Under the pieces are notes generated by a model. The model worked only from the letters and a program-made list of their open reading frames with translations. It was not told where the DNA came from and did not search any database. This document shows, piece by piece, positions 38,540 to 46,542 of a stretch of DNA of 64,000 bases (the first letter of the stretch is position 1; each line of letters opens with the position of its first letter). Position numbers and translations under genes: made by a program. The stretch comes from Plenodomus lindquistii (lineage: Eukaryota; Ascomycota; Dothideomycetes; Pleosporales; Leptosphaeriaceae), in contig JANUWI010000005.1 of the NCBI GenBank assembly GCA_025504975.1, positions 1,240,001 to 1,304,000 on the forward strand, given 5' to 3'.

Positions 38540-39278
38540 AAGTAAAAATACTATTATACTAGTTTAATTAGTATATATAGTTTAGTAGTAGTAGTAAAAA
38601 GTTTATTCTCTAGAATATAGTATTCTAGGTAGAATCTATAGTAATATTATATAAAATTAGTATAAAAACATTTTAGATAATTAACTATAATTAGTAGTAT
38701 ATTAAATCTAAGTATATAAAAATTTAAAAATAAAGATTTTATTATAATTTTTATTTTATATATTATCTATAATTTACTTATTTAATTTTAAATTAATTAG
38801 TTTTTCTACTAGTATTAGTTATTTAATAAATAAACTAAACTACCTATAGCGCTTCTAGTAATATTTCTTTTAAATTTTTATAATTTAAATTTACTATAGT
38901 ATAAGTAGTAAGCTACTTAAATCTATAGTATAGTTTTTAAATTTAAATAGTATAGATTCTATAGTAGTCTATAACTATAATTCTATTACTTTAGCTAATT
39001 TATATACTTTATATATAGTTTCTAATAACTAAACCTAATTAGTAATATTCTAGAAATAGGTTAATATAATATAGTATAGAGGTATAAATATAGATAATAT
39101 TTATAGTAAGTTAATTAATAGCTTCTATAGTAAAATATTATATAAAAAGCTAGTGTTTTTTATATAAATAGAAATATATTAGTATTTCTACTAACTAAAA
39201 CGCACTTATTTAGGCCTAGCGCTAGTAGAGTAGCTCTAAAGCTTTAGTAACTAGAAGTTATAAGTTTAATTTATAATA
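38540..39278 (-). mobile_element. Inverted 5' fragment of the chromovirus family, heavily RIPed
   Basis: On the minus strand this matches the chromovirus 5' LTR and the first part of its internal region. Shared blocks include ATTCTCTAGAATATAGTATT (38,603-38,622) and GTTTCTAATAACTAAACCTA near 39,018. The LTR part is 39,075-39,278 (about 204 bp). The copy stops near 38,540 where unrelated DNA begins. It is more AT-rich than the long copy, so the family was present and RIPed here before. Confidence 0.75.
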
Positions 39279-40154
39279 ACTAATAACAATAGTATATAAA
39301 AATTATAGTAAACTAAATTAATTAGAAATACTTTTTACTTTTTATTTATATATAGATATTTTATATCTACTTTTACTATAGTATCTATAGTGCTATTAAA
39401 TAGTTTTATATTTTTTAGTATATATATATTTTTTTAACGCTTTTTTTCTATTACTATACGCTATAAACTTTGTTAAAGTTATTAGATATAGATTTGTTTT
39501 AACTTTAATAGTAGTTAATTTTAATATTTACTATTATTTATTTAATTTATTCTATATAGTAGCTTTATTTACTACTAAAAATTTAAAATTATATTTTAAA
39601 TTAATACTATTAAATATACTATTATATTAGCTTTTATAGTAAACTATATAAATATATTTACTATAGTAGCTAGTAAAATAACTATATAGTTTAAAATTTT
39701 TTTTTAAAATTTTCTAATTATAATTTAAGTTATAAAGTATTATTTTAAGTTTAAAAGTACTAAAGTTTATTATTAATAGTAAAAAGTAATAGCGTATATA
39801 GTTTTATATTAAAGCTAAATATTATAGCTATTAAATTAAAAAAAAAACTAAATTTACATTTTAAAAGCCTTTTTAAATATTACATTAAATAATAGTAGTA
39901 TTAAAAGTAATAATAATATATAGTAAAAACTTAATTTTAGTAGTATAATTAATCTAGTTATATAAAAAACTTTTAGTTTAGTAGCTATATACGTTTTTTA
40001 AAAGTATAAAATAACCTATATTAATTAGCTATAGATAATATAATAAATAAAAGAATATATATAAAGTAATAATTTTCTACTTTTTTTAGTATAAATAGAA
40101 TTTAAATAAGTTATAGCTTTTATAACTATTAACTATAAAAAAATATACTATACT

Positions 40155-40342
40155 TGTCAAGTAGCCGGTACCAGCTGAAAGTGCACGAATATTGATGAAT
40201 TTGATGATGGTTGAGATCATTGATTGTGTCTTCTCCGAGCGTTGCTCAGGAGGCTCGTTTTGTCGCGTCGGCTGCAGGGTGCGCTAGCGCACCCTGTGCC
40301 CCGCTTATCTACTGGCTCTAGAATAACTCCGTCAATCTGACA
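40155..40342. repeat. Copia 3' LTR (left)
   Basis: 188 bp. Its inner end CTCCGTCAATCTGACA is complete and abuts the purine tract. From GAAAGTGCAC (40,177) to CCGTCAA (40,335) it aligns base for base in length with the right LTR. The outer 22 bases (TGTCAAGTAGCCGGTACCAG..) differ from the right LTR's TGTCAGATGCACGGTACTAT. Confidence 0.9.
40275..40296. repeat. 22-bp perfect palindrome in the left Copia LTR
   Basis: Perfect palindrome centred on GTGCGCTAGCGCAC, flanked by CAGG and CCTG. The RNA could form a stable hairpin; its role (processing, termination, or protein binding to DNA) is not known. Confidence 0.85.
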
Positions 40343-40351
40343 CACCCCCTT
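40343..40351 (-). other. Copia polypurine tract
   Basis: The minus strand reads AAGGGGGTG immediately before the 3' LTR start TGTCAGATTG, the expected plus-strand primer. Its position also shows that the true LTR begins TGTCAGAT. Confidence 0.8.
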
Positions 40352-40386
40352 CAGCCTGGAAGCTATTGCTGGCTGAAACCTTTCTC

Positions 40387-43300
40387 CTAAGGAGTTATTG
40401 AGAGGTGGTCTAGTTGCTGTTGGATTTCCTCAATCGGAGTCTCGTTCGTTGGCGTTGAGAGCGTCTCAGCTTTGATAAGTCCGAGTTGATGGAGGAACCT
40501 TCCCCAGGATCCCTTCGGCAGGGCCTTTGTGAGGCCGTCTGCGATCATTTCTGATGACTGTACGTACTGTACGTTTATCCGTTGTTGTTGTACTTCCTGC
40601 CGTAGCCAGTGGTTGTGGATATCAACGTGTCGGAGCTTGGTTTGGAGCTTTGAGACCTCCGCGGTGAGTAGTCGGATGGTCTGTTGATTGTCGCATTCAA
40701 TGATAATAGGTCCTGGCTCAATCTTGACGTGGAGCTCCTGAAGGAGCCTCGAGATAAAGAGAGCTTCCTTGGCGACTTGGGACAGAGCGAGGAGTTCGGC
40801 TTCGGTGGTCGACGTGGTTACCGTGTCCTGCTTGTTTGCTTTCCAGGCGATAAGCCCGTTGTATAGCTTAATTGCGTAGCCCTGTGAGCTTTTCCTATCT
40901 CGTGTGTTGTCAGCAAAGGAGGCGTCGCTTGCGACTTGAAGGCGTGAGCCACCCCCGAGTTGCAACACGGTTGATTTGGTGTCCTGAAGATACATCAAGA
41001 CTCGGTCTGCAGCTTTGTGATGTTCATGGCTGGGATTGGTAAGATGCCTTGCTAGTCGTGACGTAGCAAATGAGATGTCTGGTCGCGTGGTGACTGCGGC
41101 GAAGAGAAGTGATCCAATCTTTCGTTGATATTTGTTGACGTCCGCGTGGCTCGCTAGTCCGTCGCTTGGCAATAGCTCAATGGCTGCCATCGGAGTGTCG
41201 TGTGCTACTCCTCGATCGTCGATCAGTCGACTGATCTTGTCGCAGTAGGAGGCCTGGGAGAGTTGGATCCGGCGCGAGGCTCGGTCACGGATTATCTCCA
41301 TCCCGAGGAACCATTGTAAGTCGTGTCCTCCGGTAATCGTGTACTGCTTCTTCAGCTGCTCCGTTACTCCGGTAGCCTGCTGATCCTGCCCTGTTGGATA
41401 AGCCATGATGATATCATCAACGTAAAAGAAGATAATGATACTGCCCTTAATAAGGCAGCACGGCTCATGTGGTATAGCTTCAAAGCCGAGCCTCTGCAGG
41501 GTTGCTGTGAACTCCTTCTGCCAGAGCAGTGGTGAGATCCTAAGGCCATATAATGCCTTGTTGACTTGTAGGATCGTGCCGGCCTTCTGATGGCCTTTCG
41601 GCATACGCATGTAGACAACTCGGTCCATCGCTGCGTGTACGAACGCGTTCGCAACGTCGAATTGCTTGAGCTCTAGTTCGTGCTGGGCTGCGATTGCCAT
41701 CAACATTCTGAACGAGCGGCTAGCTAGTGTGGCTGCGTAGGTGTCTTGAGAGGTAATGTTTCTCTGTTGATCTCCTCGGACCACTAGTCGCGCCTTGCAT
41801 TTGAGGAGGTTGTGGTCTTTATCCAGCTTGTACGTGTAGACCCACATGCAGTCAAGGATCTGTTGTCCCGTTGACTTAGCCGTTCTGATTGGAACTTCAG
41901 TCCATGAACCCATCTGAGCATGGCTCAAAAGATGGTCAAGTTCAGCTTGTTTAAACTCAGCGCCTAGTGGATGATCCTCAAGCTTGCTTTTGTACGTGGG
42001 AGGAGGCGGTAGCTGGCTGCGATGGGGTCTCGAGCCGGTGGCAAGCATCCTTCTCAATCGGGCTTTGTCAATGGCTTCTCCTCTGGTCGTCCCTATGTTG
42101 CCTGCTTGGGTTCCTGCGGTAAACGCTGCTGCCCATGGGATTGTACGGGATGACACCGATTGTTCCTCAGGGTGTGTCCCTGCCATGAATTGTGCAAGGA
42201 GAGCCGCTGGTGGCGGCGTCGGCGGTGGAGATGGGTAATGATCCCTAATCTTCCTACCGTTGTAGTATCCCGGCGGATCTGCTTCAGGATGTGGCTCTGA
42301 GGCCTCTTCAAGAGCATCGTCCTCGTGGAAGGATTCAGTTTCCGGTTCGTGTGCTGGTGAAGGGAGCTCCATGGTCCTCACAAGCGTGGCGATTTCTCTT
42401 AGTGTGCTGTGCATGAGGTTGTCCATCAGGTCTTCTACCTTCCCATCAAAAGTTGTTTGTTCGTCAAAGGTGACGTCCCTAGTGCTAATGACCTTGGCCG
42501 GGGATGGGATCCATATCCTGTAGATGTTGGTAGATCGATATCCTACTAGGTATCCTACCCAGGCTTTTGGATCAAGGCGTTGCAAGCGTCCTTTTCCGCG
42601 ATACGTGTCGTCGGTCATGGCGAACGCTTTGCAGCCGTATGCTCTAAGGTGAGCAAGGTTTGGTTTTCGTATCGACGTGACTATGCCGTTGCTAAAGGCC
42701 ACGCGAGTGAAGAAGATCTCGTATGGAGTCTTCCAGTTGTTTGCGTAGTTAGGCGATCGGTTGTATAGGTAGACGGCGGCTCGCGTTATCTCCGGCCAGA
42801 GCTCCCATGAGAGATTGGCGTCGAGTCGCATTGCGCGCGCTTTCTCCTTGTTTACACCCCCTGAGCGTTCGGCGCCTCCGTTCTGTGCTTGTGGATCCGG
42901 GGCCGAGGGCTCAATAACAATGCCTTGCGATGAAAGGTAGCGCTGTACCTCTGGCTTGACCGTTGTGATTTCGTTGTCCGCTTCGATGATCTTTACGGTG
43001 ATGTTGAAATGGTTCTTGAGAAATAGAATGAAGTTAGAGAATGCTTTGATGATGGACTTTGCGGTCCTGTTGTCGGTGAAGTAATAGTCCCATTGCATTC
43101 CTGAGCATCTGTCGGTGATGAGCATCTGGCTCCTTTCTTTGGTGATGCTTTGGTGTTCGTATGAATGGAAATCGATGGCCAGTCTCTCTCCTGGTCCTTC
43201 GTAATCTGTATTTCGTGGGGCCCGTCTGATTTGACGCCGGGCCTTGGCTCGTCCACAGGAGTTGCACTCTACTGTAGTAATGCCTTTCACTCGCACCCCC

Positions 43301-43911
43301 TCAGCTTGCTGCATGAGGTGCTCCACGGTTGCTGGACCGGGATGCCCAAGTCTCTTGTGCCATACGAGTGCTGGGGCTATCTGAGCTCGTCTCGGTGTAC
43401 GCGACGTTGCTTTGTGTGTGTGGTAAGCCGCAGGTGCCAATGTGTGGTGCTCGATTACCCATTGGCCGTACAGCTCCTGCAGGCTTCCAATGATTGTGCT
43501 GTCCGACGCTCGTAGCGTTGTTGGATCGGTTCTGGTGTCCCACCATATTCCTTGTTGTCGGAGTAATCGGAAGGATACAAGATTACAGAGGAAGTCAGGA
43601 CAGACGGCTACGTCATGGAGCGTTATTATCGTCGTTCGCTGATCGTGCCTGAGGGGCAGCCGGATGGAGCCGTACCCCCTGATCCAGACTTGTGTGTTAC
43701 CGGCCCATATATAGTCTGAGGGTCCGGGTGCGCGATAGTCATATATGCGTTGGGGATCGTTCGTAATATGGCATGTCGTGCCTGAATCCAGAATGTATGA
43801 ATTTCGGAGCGGATAATCACTTGTTGTGGCAGCGAAGCCTGCCTCTGTATTGGACGTTGCCAGGAACCGATCCTCGGAACCTCCAACTTGCGTGATTTGA
43901 CGACCATATAG
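40387..43911 (-). CDS. Copia Pol: protease, integrase, reverse transcriptase, RNase H
   Basis: 1,174 codons after the gag TGA, in the same frame as gag and uninterrupted. Aspartic protease: LDSGTTCHIT near residue 40. Pre-integrase zinc region: HKRLGH then C-x2-C near 185-210. Integrase core with D, D and E spaced D-x64-D-x35-E (AIDF, EADNE, GGAERSGG). The Copia RT blocks FDVANAFVHA, KALYGLRISPLLW and the active site YVDD lie near residues 755-835. RNase H has DASFAD, STTEAE and ECDNQQT. The C-terminal HVDIHNHWLR and ADGLTKALP blocks are typical of Copia. All catalytic residues are present, so the protein could be active. There is no own ATG near the start, so expression needs readthrough of the gag TGA. 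Confidence 0.95.
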   Translation of the reverse strand, partial: LYGRQITQVGGSEDRFLATSNTEAGFAATTSDYPLRNSYILDSGTTCHITNDPQRIYDYRAPGPSDYIWAGNTQVWIRGYGSIRLPLRHDQRTTIITLHDVAVCPDFLCNLVSFRLLRQQGIWWDTRTDPTTLRASDSTIIGSLQELYGQWVIEHHTLAPAAYHTHKATSRTPRRAQIAPALVWHKRLGHPGPATVEHLMQQAEGVRVKGITTVECNSCGRAKARRQIRRAPRNTDYEGPGERLAIDFHSYEHQSITKERSQMLITDRCSGMQWDYYFTDNRTAKSIIKAFSNFILFLKNHFNITVKIIEADNEITTVKPEVQRYLSSQGIVIEPSAPDPQAQNGGAERSGGVNKEKARAMRLDANLSWELWPEITRAAVYLYNRSPNYANNWKTPYEIFFTRVAFSNGIVTSIRKPNLAHLRAYGCKAFAMTDDTYRGKGRLQRLDPKAWVGYLVGYRSTNIYRIWIPSPAKVISTRDVTFDEQTTFDGKVEDLMDNLMHSTLREIATLVRTMELPSPAHEPETESFHEDDALEEASEPHPEADPPGYYNGRKIRDHYPSPPPTPPPAALLAQFMAGTHPEEQSVSSRTIPWAAAFTAGTQAGNIGTTRGEAIDKARLRRMLATGSRPHRSQLPPPPTYKSKLEDHPLGAEFKQAELDHLLSHAQMGSWTEVPIRTAKSTGQQILDCMWVYTYKLDKDHNLLKCKARLVVRGDQQRNITSQDTYAATLASRSFRMLMAIAAQHELELKQFDVANAFVHAAMDRVVYMRMPKGHQKAGTILQVNKALYGLRISPLLWQKEFTATLQRLGFEAIPHEPCCLIKGSIIIFFYVDDIIMAYPTGQDQQATGVTEQLKKQYTITGGHDLQWFLGMEIIRDRASRRIQLSQASYCDKISRLIDDRGVAHDTPMAAIELLPSDGLASHADVNKYQRKIGSLLFAAVTTRPDISFATSRLARHLTNPSHEHHKAADRVLMYLQDTKSTVLQLGGGSRLQVASDASFADNTRDRKSSQGYAIKLYNGLIAWKANKQDTVTTSTTEAELLALSQVAKEALFISRLLQELHVKIEPGPIIIECDNQQTIRLLTAEVSKLQTKLRHVDIHNHWLRQEVQQQRINVQYVQSSEMIADGLTKALPKGSWGRFLHQLGLIKAETLSTPTNETPIEEIQQQLDHLSITP

Positions 43912-43914
43912 TCA
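43909..43914 (-). other. Candidate stop-codon readthrough site between gag and pol (TGA-CTA)
   Basis: The minus strand reads GAA TGA CTA TAT. Gag ends at TGA, and the same frame is open for 1,174 further codons encoding PR, IN, RT and RNase H. UGA followed by CUA is the best-known leaky stop context in eukaryotes, used for instance by alphaviruses and for peroxisomal isoforms of fungal enzymes. It would give mostly Gag and a minority of Gag-Pol. A single recent mutation of a formerly continuous frame would look the same; TGG to TGA is not the change RIP favours here. Confidence 0.6.
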
Positions 43915-45102
43915 TTCTATTTCCGGAGTTGGGGTATGGGACTGCTTGATAGTTGGCGTCCTTGTGCGGGGTCGGCTCTGTGAGCGGATTAGCCCTTGTA
44001 GTTCTGGGTCTTGTTCCTTCTTGAATTTGACGAGCTCCTTTACGGACTCGTTTGGTTTCCACCAGCCGGGTGCTTTCTCCTCATGTAGGTAGTAGCAGTC
44101 CTTCAAGGCATGGCGTTGTCCACATGCTAAGCATTTTGTGGAGGAGTATGAGCCTTCTGGAGGTCTCTCGGCTTGTCGCTTTCGATCGTTGCCGCGTTGA
44201 TTACGGGGTCTTCCCCGGCGAGATGGCGCGCTGTTCACAGTAGAGGCGTCCCTTGTACTGTCCTGATGGGCTTCGCCCTCAGCGGTGTCATGTGAAGCCT
44301 CGTCATGAGCTGCAATGAAACTTGCTTTGCTCTTCCCTGTTTTCAGGGGATGGTTATTCATCATGTACTCCCGATAGCGTTTCATCATCTCTTTGCGGTT
44401 CATTCCGGGTTGGTATCGTCCAGAGTCCTGGAAGGTGGTTGCCCACACATTTGCCACCTTGTTAACCGATGTGAGGAAATCTTTTGTTACTGCATTGATC
44501 TGCAGTACTTCCGGTACGTTGTATGCCTCTGCTTCAGTTGCGGCTTGGTCGTATTCTGCGAGCCAGCTATCCCAGTGCGCGGAGGTTCTCATTGGCTTCA
44601 ATGCCTGAAGGTATCGCTCGCGGGCTCGCTCTTGTTCAAGTTGTTCGTCAATCCCAATCGTCGCTTCGAGGCTTATGAGCCATTTTCGGAGGGATTGGTC
44701 GGGTAGGCAACAGGTTCGGAGCAGATGCGGTGTTACTGTTGATTGGATGAACGCTACGATGTGCTGAAGGCTGGATTGCTCTTTCTCGTAGTCATGTCGG
44801 TCGTTCTTGTATTGTTCGAGGAGGATTTTGTGATACTCGAGGTCATCCCGGAAAGCCTTCTGGCCTGCTGTGGAGAGATCGGTGATCCTTCTTGGGCTTG
44901 TGTTACTTGCATTGGCTGGCGCGTAATCAGCAATCACCGGGGCTCTTTCTGCTACCGGTTTAACTGTTGGCCGGGTAGTAGACTTAGGATTGATCTTGTC
45001 CCAGATGTTATGTGCGATGCAGCGCGCTTTGAGCTGCGTCATCCATGTTGTGTAGTCTGTGTGATCCCGTAGGATAACTGTTGGATCACGCATTGTCGTC
45101 AT
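43912..45102 (-). CDS. Copia Gag (capsid/nucleocapsid)
   Basis: 396 residues from ATG at 45,102, 55 nt after the 5' LTR, to TGA at 43,912-43,914. The N-terminus (YTTWMTQLKARCIAHNIWDKI) has the Tyr/Trp pattern typical of Copia Gag. The middle is helical and acidic, as in retrotransposon capsid domains. Near residue 325 there is a zinc knuckle C-x2-C-x3-H-x4-C (CLACGQRHALKDC) for RNA binding. Gag forms the cytoplasmic virus-like particle in which reverse transcription occurs. No RIP-like mutation is seen. The frame continues without shift into pol after the TGA, so Gag is also the N-terminal part of a possible Gag-Pol product. Confidence 0.93.
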   Translation of the reverse strand: MTTMRDPTVILRDHTDYTTWMTQLKARCIAHNIWDKINPKSTTRPTVKPVAERAPVIADYAPANASNTSPRRITDLSTAGQKAFRDDLEYHKILLEQYKNDRHDYEKEQSSLQHIVAFIQSTVTPHLLRTCCLPDQSLRKWLISLEATIGIDEQLEQERARERYLQALKPMRTSAHWDSWLAEYDQAATEAEAYNVPEVLQINAVTKDFLTSVNKVANVWATTFQDSGRYQPGMNRKEMMKRYREYMMNNHPLKTGKSKASFIAAHDEASHDTAEGEAHQDSTRDASTVNSAPSRRGRPRNQRGNDRKRQAERPPEGSYSSTKCLACGQRHALKDCYYLHEEKAPGWWKPNESVKELVKFKKEQDPELQGLIRSQSRPRTRTPTIKQSHTPTPEIE

Positions 45103-45144
45103 GTTGGATAGACGTGTTGGGGTGGCCTGAGCGGTAGTCGGCAG

Positions 45145-45157
45145 TGAGACTCTTAAT
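45145..45157 (-). other. Copia primer-binding site matching the 5' half of tRNA-Lys(CUU)
   Basis: Directly next to the 5' LTR the plus strand reads TGAGACTCTTAAT. This equals the anticodon arm of tRNA-Lys(CUU), positions 27-39, with anticodon CTT and the following AA of the loop; the minus-strand genomic RNA is therefore complementary to it. A CGGTAG word 12 bp further out (45,132-45,137) resembles the D-arm. Drosophila copia is primed by a tRNA-iMet fragment ending at position 39, so the geometry fits a half-tRNA primer. The tRNA comparison is from memory. Confidence 0.6.
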
Positions 45158-45343
45158 TGTCAGATGCACGGTACTATTGAAAGTGCACGAATATTGATGA
45201 ATTTGATGATGGTTGAGATCATTGATTGTGTCTTCTCCGAGCGTTGCTCAGGAGGATAGTTTTGTCGCGTCGGCTGCAGGGTGCGCTAGCGCACCCTGTG
45301 CCCCGCTTATCTACTGGCTCTAGAATAACTCCGTCAATTTATA
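45158..45343. repeat. Copia 5' LTR (right)
   Basis: About 186 bp. It starts TGTCAGATGCACGG at the inner side, next to the primer-binding site. The outer end reads CCGTCAATTTATA instead of CCGTCAATCTGACA, so its last bases are altered or replaced. As the 5' LTR it should contain the promoter for minus-strand transcription of gag-pol. Confidence 0.88.
45277..45298. repeat. 22-bp perfect palindrome in the right Copia LTR
   Basis: Identical to 40,275-40,296. The RIPed solo LTR keeps the core (45,808-45,827). Confidence 0.85.
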
Positions 45344-45685
45344 TACTAATAGTATACTTTTTTATATATTTATTAAAATATTTTAACTAGTTTAAACTAA
45401 ATAAATTATTTATTTAGCTATTTTTAGAGATTATAAAAGTCTAGTTTAAAAGTAAACTAGGCTTTCTATACTAGATAGAAAATTAGTATTTACTAGTAAA
45501 TAAAATAAAAAATAAAATAGTCTACTTTATTATATTAATATTTTACATTACTATAGTTTACTTTTTATTACTTTACTACCTAGATTCTAAATATATTTAA
45601 TATTTTATATTTATAATAACTACTCTAGTTAATATAACGTCTATTATAAAGTTTATTTTATTAAAATTATAAATGGTTTTATTAT

Positions 45686-45874
45686 TGTTAGATGCACAGT
45701 ACAATTAAAAGTGCACAAAATATTAATAATTTTAATAATAATTAAGATGATTAATTGTGTGCTCTTTTAAACGTTGCTTAGAAGGCTAGTTTTATTGCGT
45801 TAGCTATAGGGTGCGCTAGCGCACTCTATACCCTGCTTATCTACTAGCTCTAGAATAACTCTGTTAGTCTAACA
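45686..45874. repeat. Solo LTR of the Copia family, RIP-mutated
   Basis: 189 bp aligning along its whole length with the LTRs at 40,155 and 45,158. Changes are overwhelmingly TG to TA and CA to TA, for example TTGATGATGG to TTAATAATAA. Ends are TGTTAGA..TCTAACA, a perfect inverted pair, and both flanks carry ATTAT (45,681-45,685 and 45,875-45,879), a perfect 5-bp target duplication. It is the product of LTR-LTR recombination of an older insertion. Confidence 0.93.
45808..45827. repeat. Palindrome core conserved in the RIPed solo LTR
   Basis: Keeps GGGTGCGCTAGCGCAC intact although the rest of the LTR is heavily mutated; only the outer right arm changed (CCC to CTC). The core is G+C-rich with two CpA/TpG sites left unmutated. 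Confidence 0.7.
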
Positions 45875-46542
45875 ATTATAGATATAATAATTAGCTATAG
45901 TATTCTTTATAAACTAGAACTAGTTACTTATAATTACTAGATTTTTATAAAAAGCTTTTTTATAATTACATATATAATTAAACTCTACTTTAAATTTAAA
46001 ATAATATTTAATAAAGTTTATAGTCTAGTTTTTACTAGTAGAGTTATAGTACTAGATTTTAAATAGAAAATCTACTATATTTTTAACTATAGTAAACTAT
46101 TATAGAACTCTTTTTATAGTAAAGTTAAATATATATTATATAATTACTTATTTTTTAGTTTTAAATAGATTTATTAAATTAGATTTATAGTTATATTATA
46201 GAGTAGTACTAGTATATTTTTATAATAAAAGATTTTATATAACTTTATAAACTATAGTAGCTTTTAAAATAGTAATTATTATATTTTACTACATAGTCTA
46301 TAGTTCTAGCTATGTTCTAAATTATATTAATAACTTTTTTCTATTATTATATTAAATTATTTATAGTAATATAAAGTTTAGTATAGTTTTTATAAAGTCT
46401 AGCTATTTATTTATACTAGCTATTTATTTATAAAGTATATTAACTAGTTTATATTAACATATTAGATTTTTTTTAATTATATTTTATAGTATAAAAAAAC
46501 CATAGTTATTTTTAGTTAAATAAATAAAAGTTTTTAATTAAT

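Larger units (their letters stand above)
620..40150. other. AT-rich, RIP-mutated transposon block (left part)
   Basis: About 39.5 kb of extreme AT content in which TpA is by far the commonest dinucleotide while CpA and TpG are scarce, although CpG survives in places (for example acgc and gcgt words). This is the signature of RIP, the fungal premeiotic process that turns CpA into TpA in repeated DNA. Stretches not assigned to an element below (620-1,520; 3,370-4,060; 18,320-19,140; 29,380-31,900; 35,700-38,140; 39,280-40,150) show the same composition and broken frames, but I could not name a family in them. No intact host gene was seen. Confidence 0.85.
40155..45343 (-). mobile_element. Full-length, apparently un-RIPed Ty1/Copia retrotransposon
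   Basis: A 5.2-kb GC-normal island inside the AT block, with LTRs of about 188 bp, a gag frame, a pol frame in PR-IN-RT-RNaseH order (the Copia order), a primer-binding site and a purine tract, all on the minus strand. There are no RIP-like stops in either frame except the single TGA between gag and pol. A candidate target duplication is (A)TACT at 40,150-40,154 and 45,343-45,347, weak because the flanks are TA-rich. The inner LTR ends form TGTCAGAT..ATCTGACA, but both outer ends deviate from this. The copy must be a recent insertion or have escaped RIP; a solo LTR of the same family at 45,686 is RIPed. Confidence 0.93.

Noticed and set aside
43626..43907. 93-codon minus-strand frame starting just after gag, a possible separate protease gene by frameshift
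   Set aside because: It is in a different frame; the real protease motif (LDSGTTCHIT) is in the gag/pol frame, which is open throughout.
40684..45072. Several plus-strand and out-of-frame minus-strand frames of 60-133 codons across the Copia element
   Set aside because: They overlap the continuous gag and pol frames, show no domain, and are shadows of GC-normal coding DNA.
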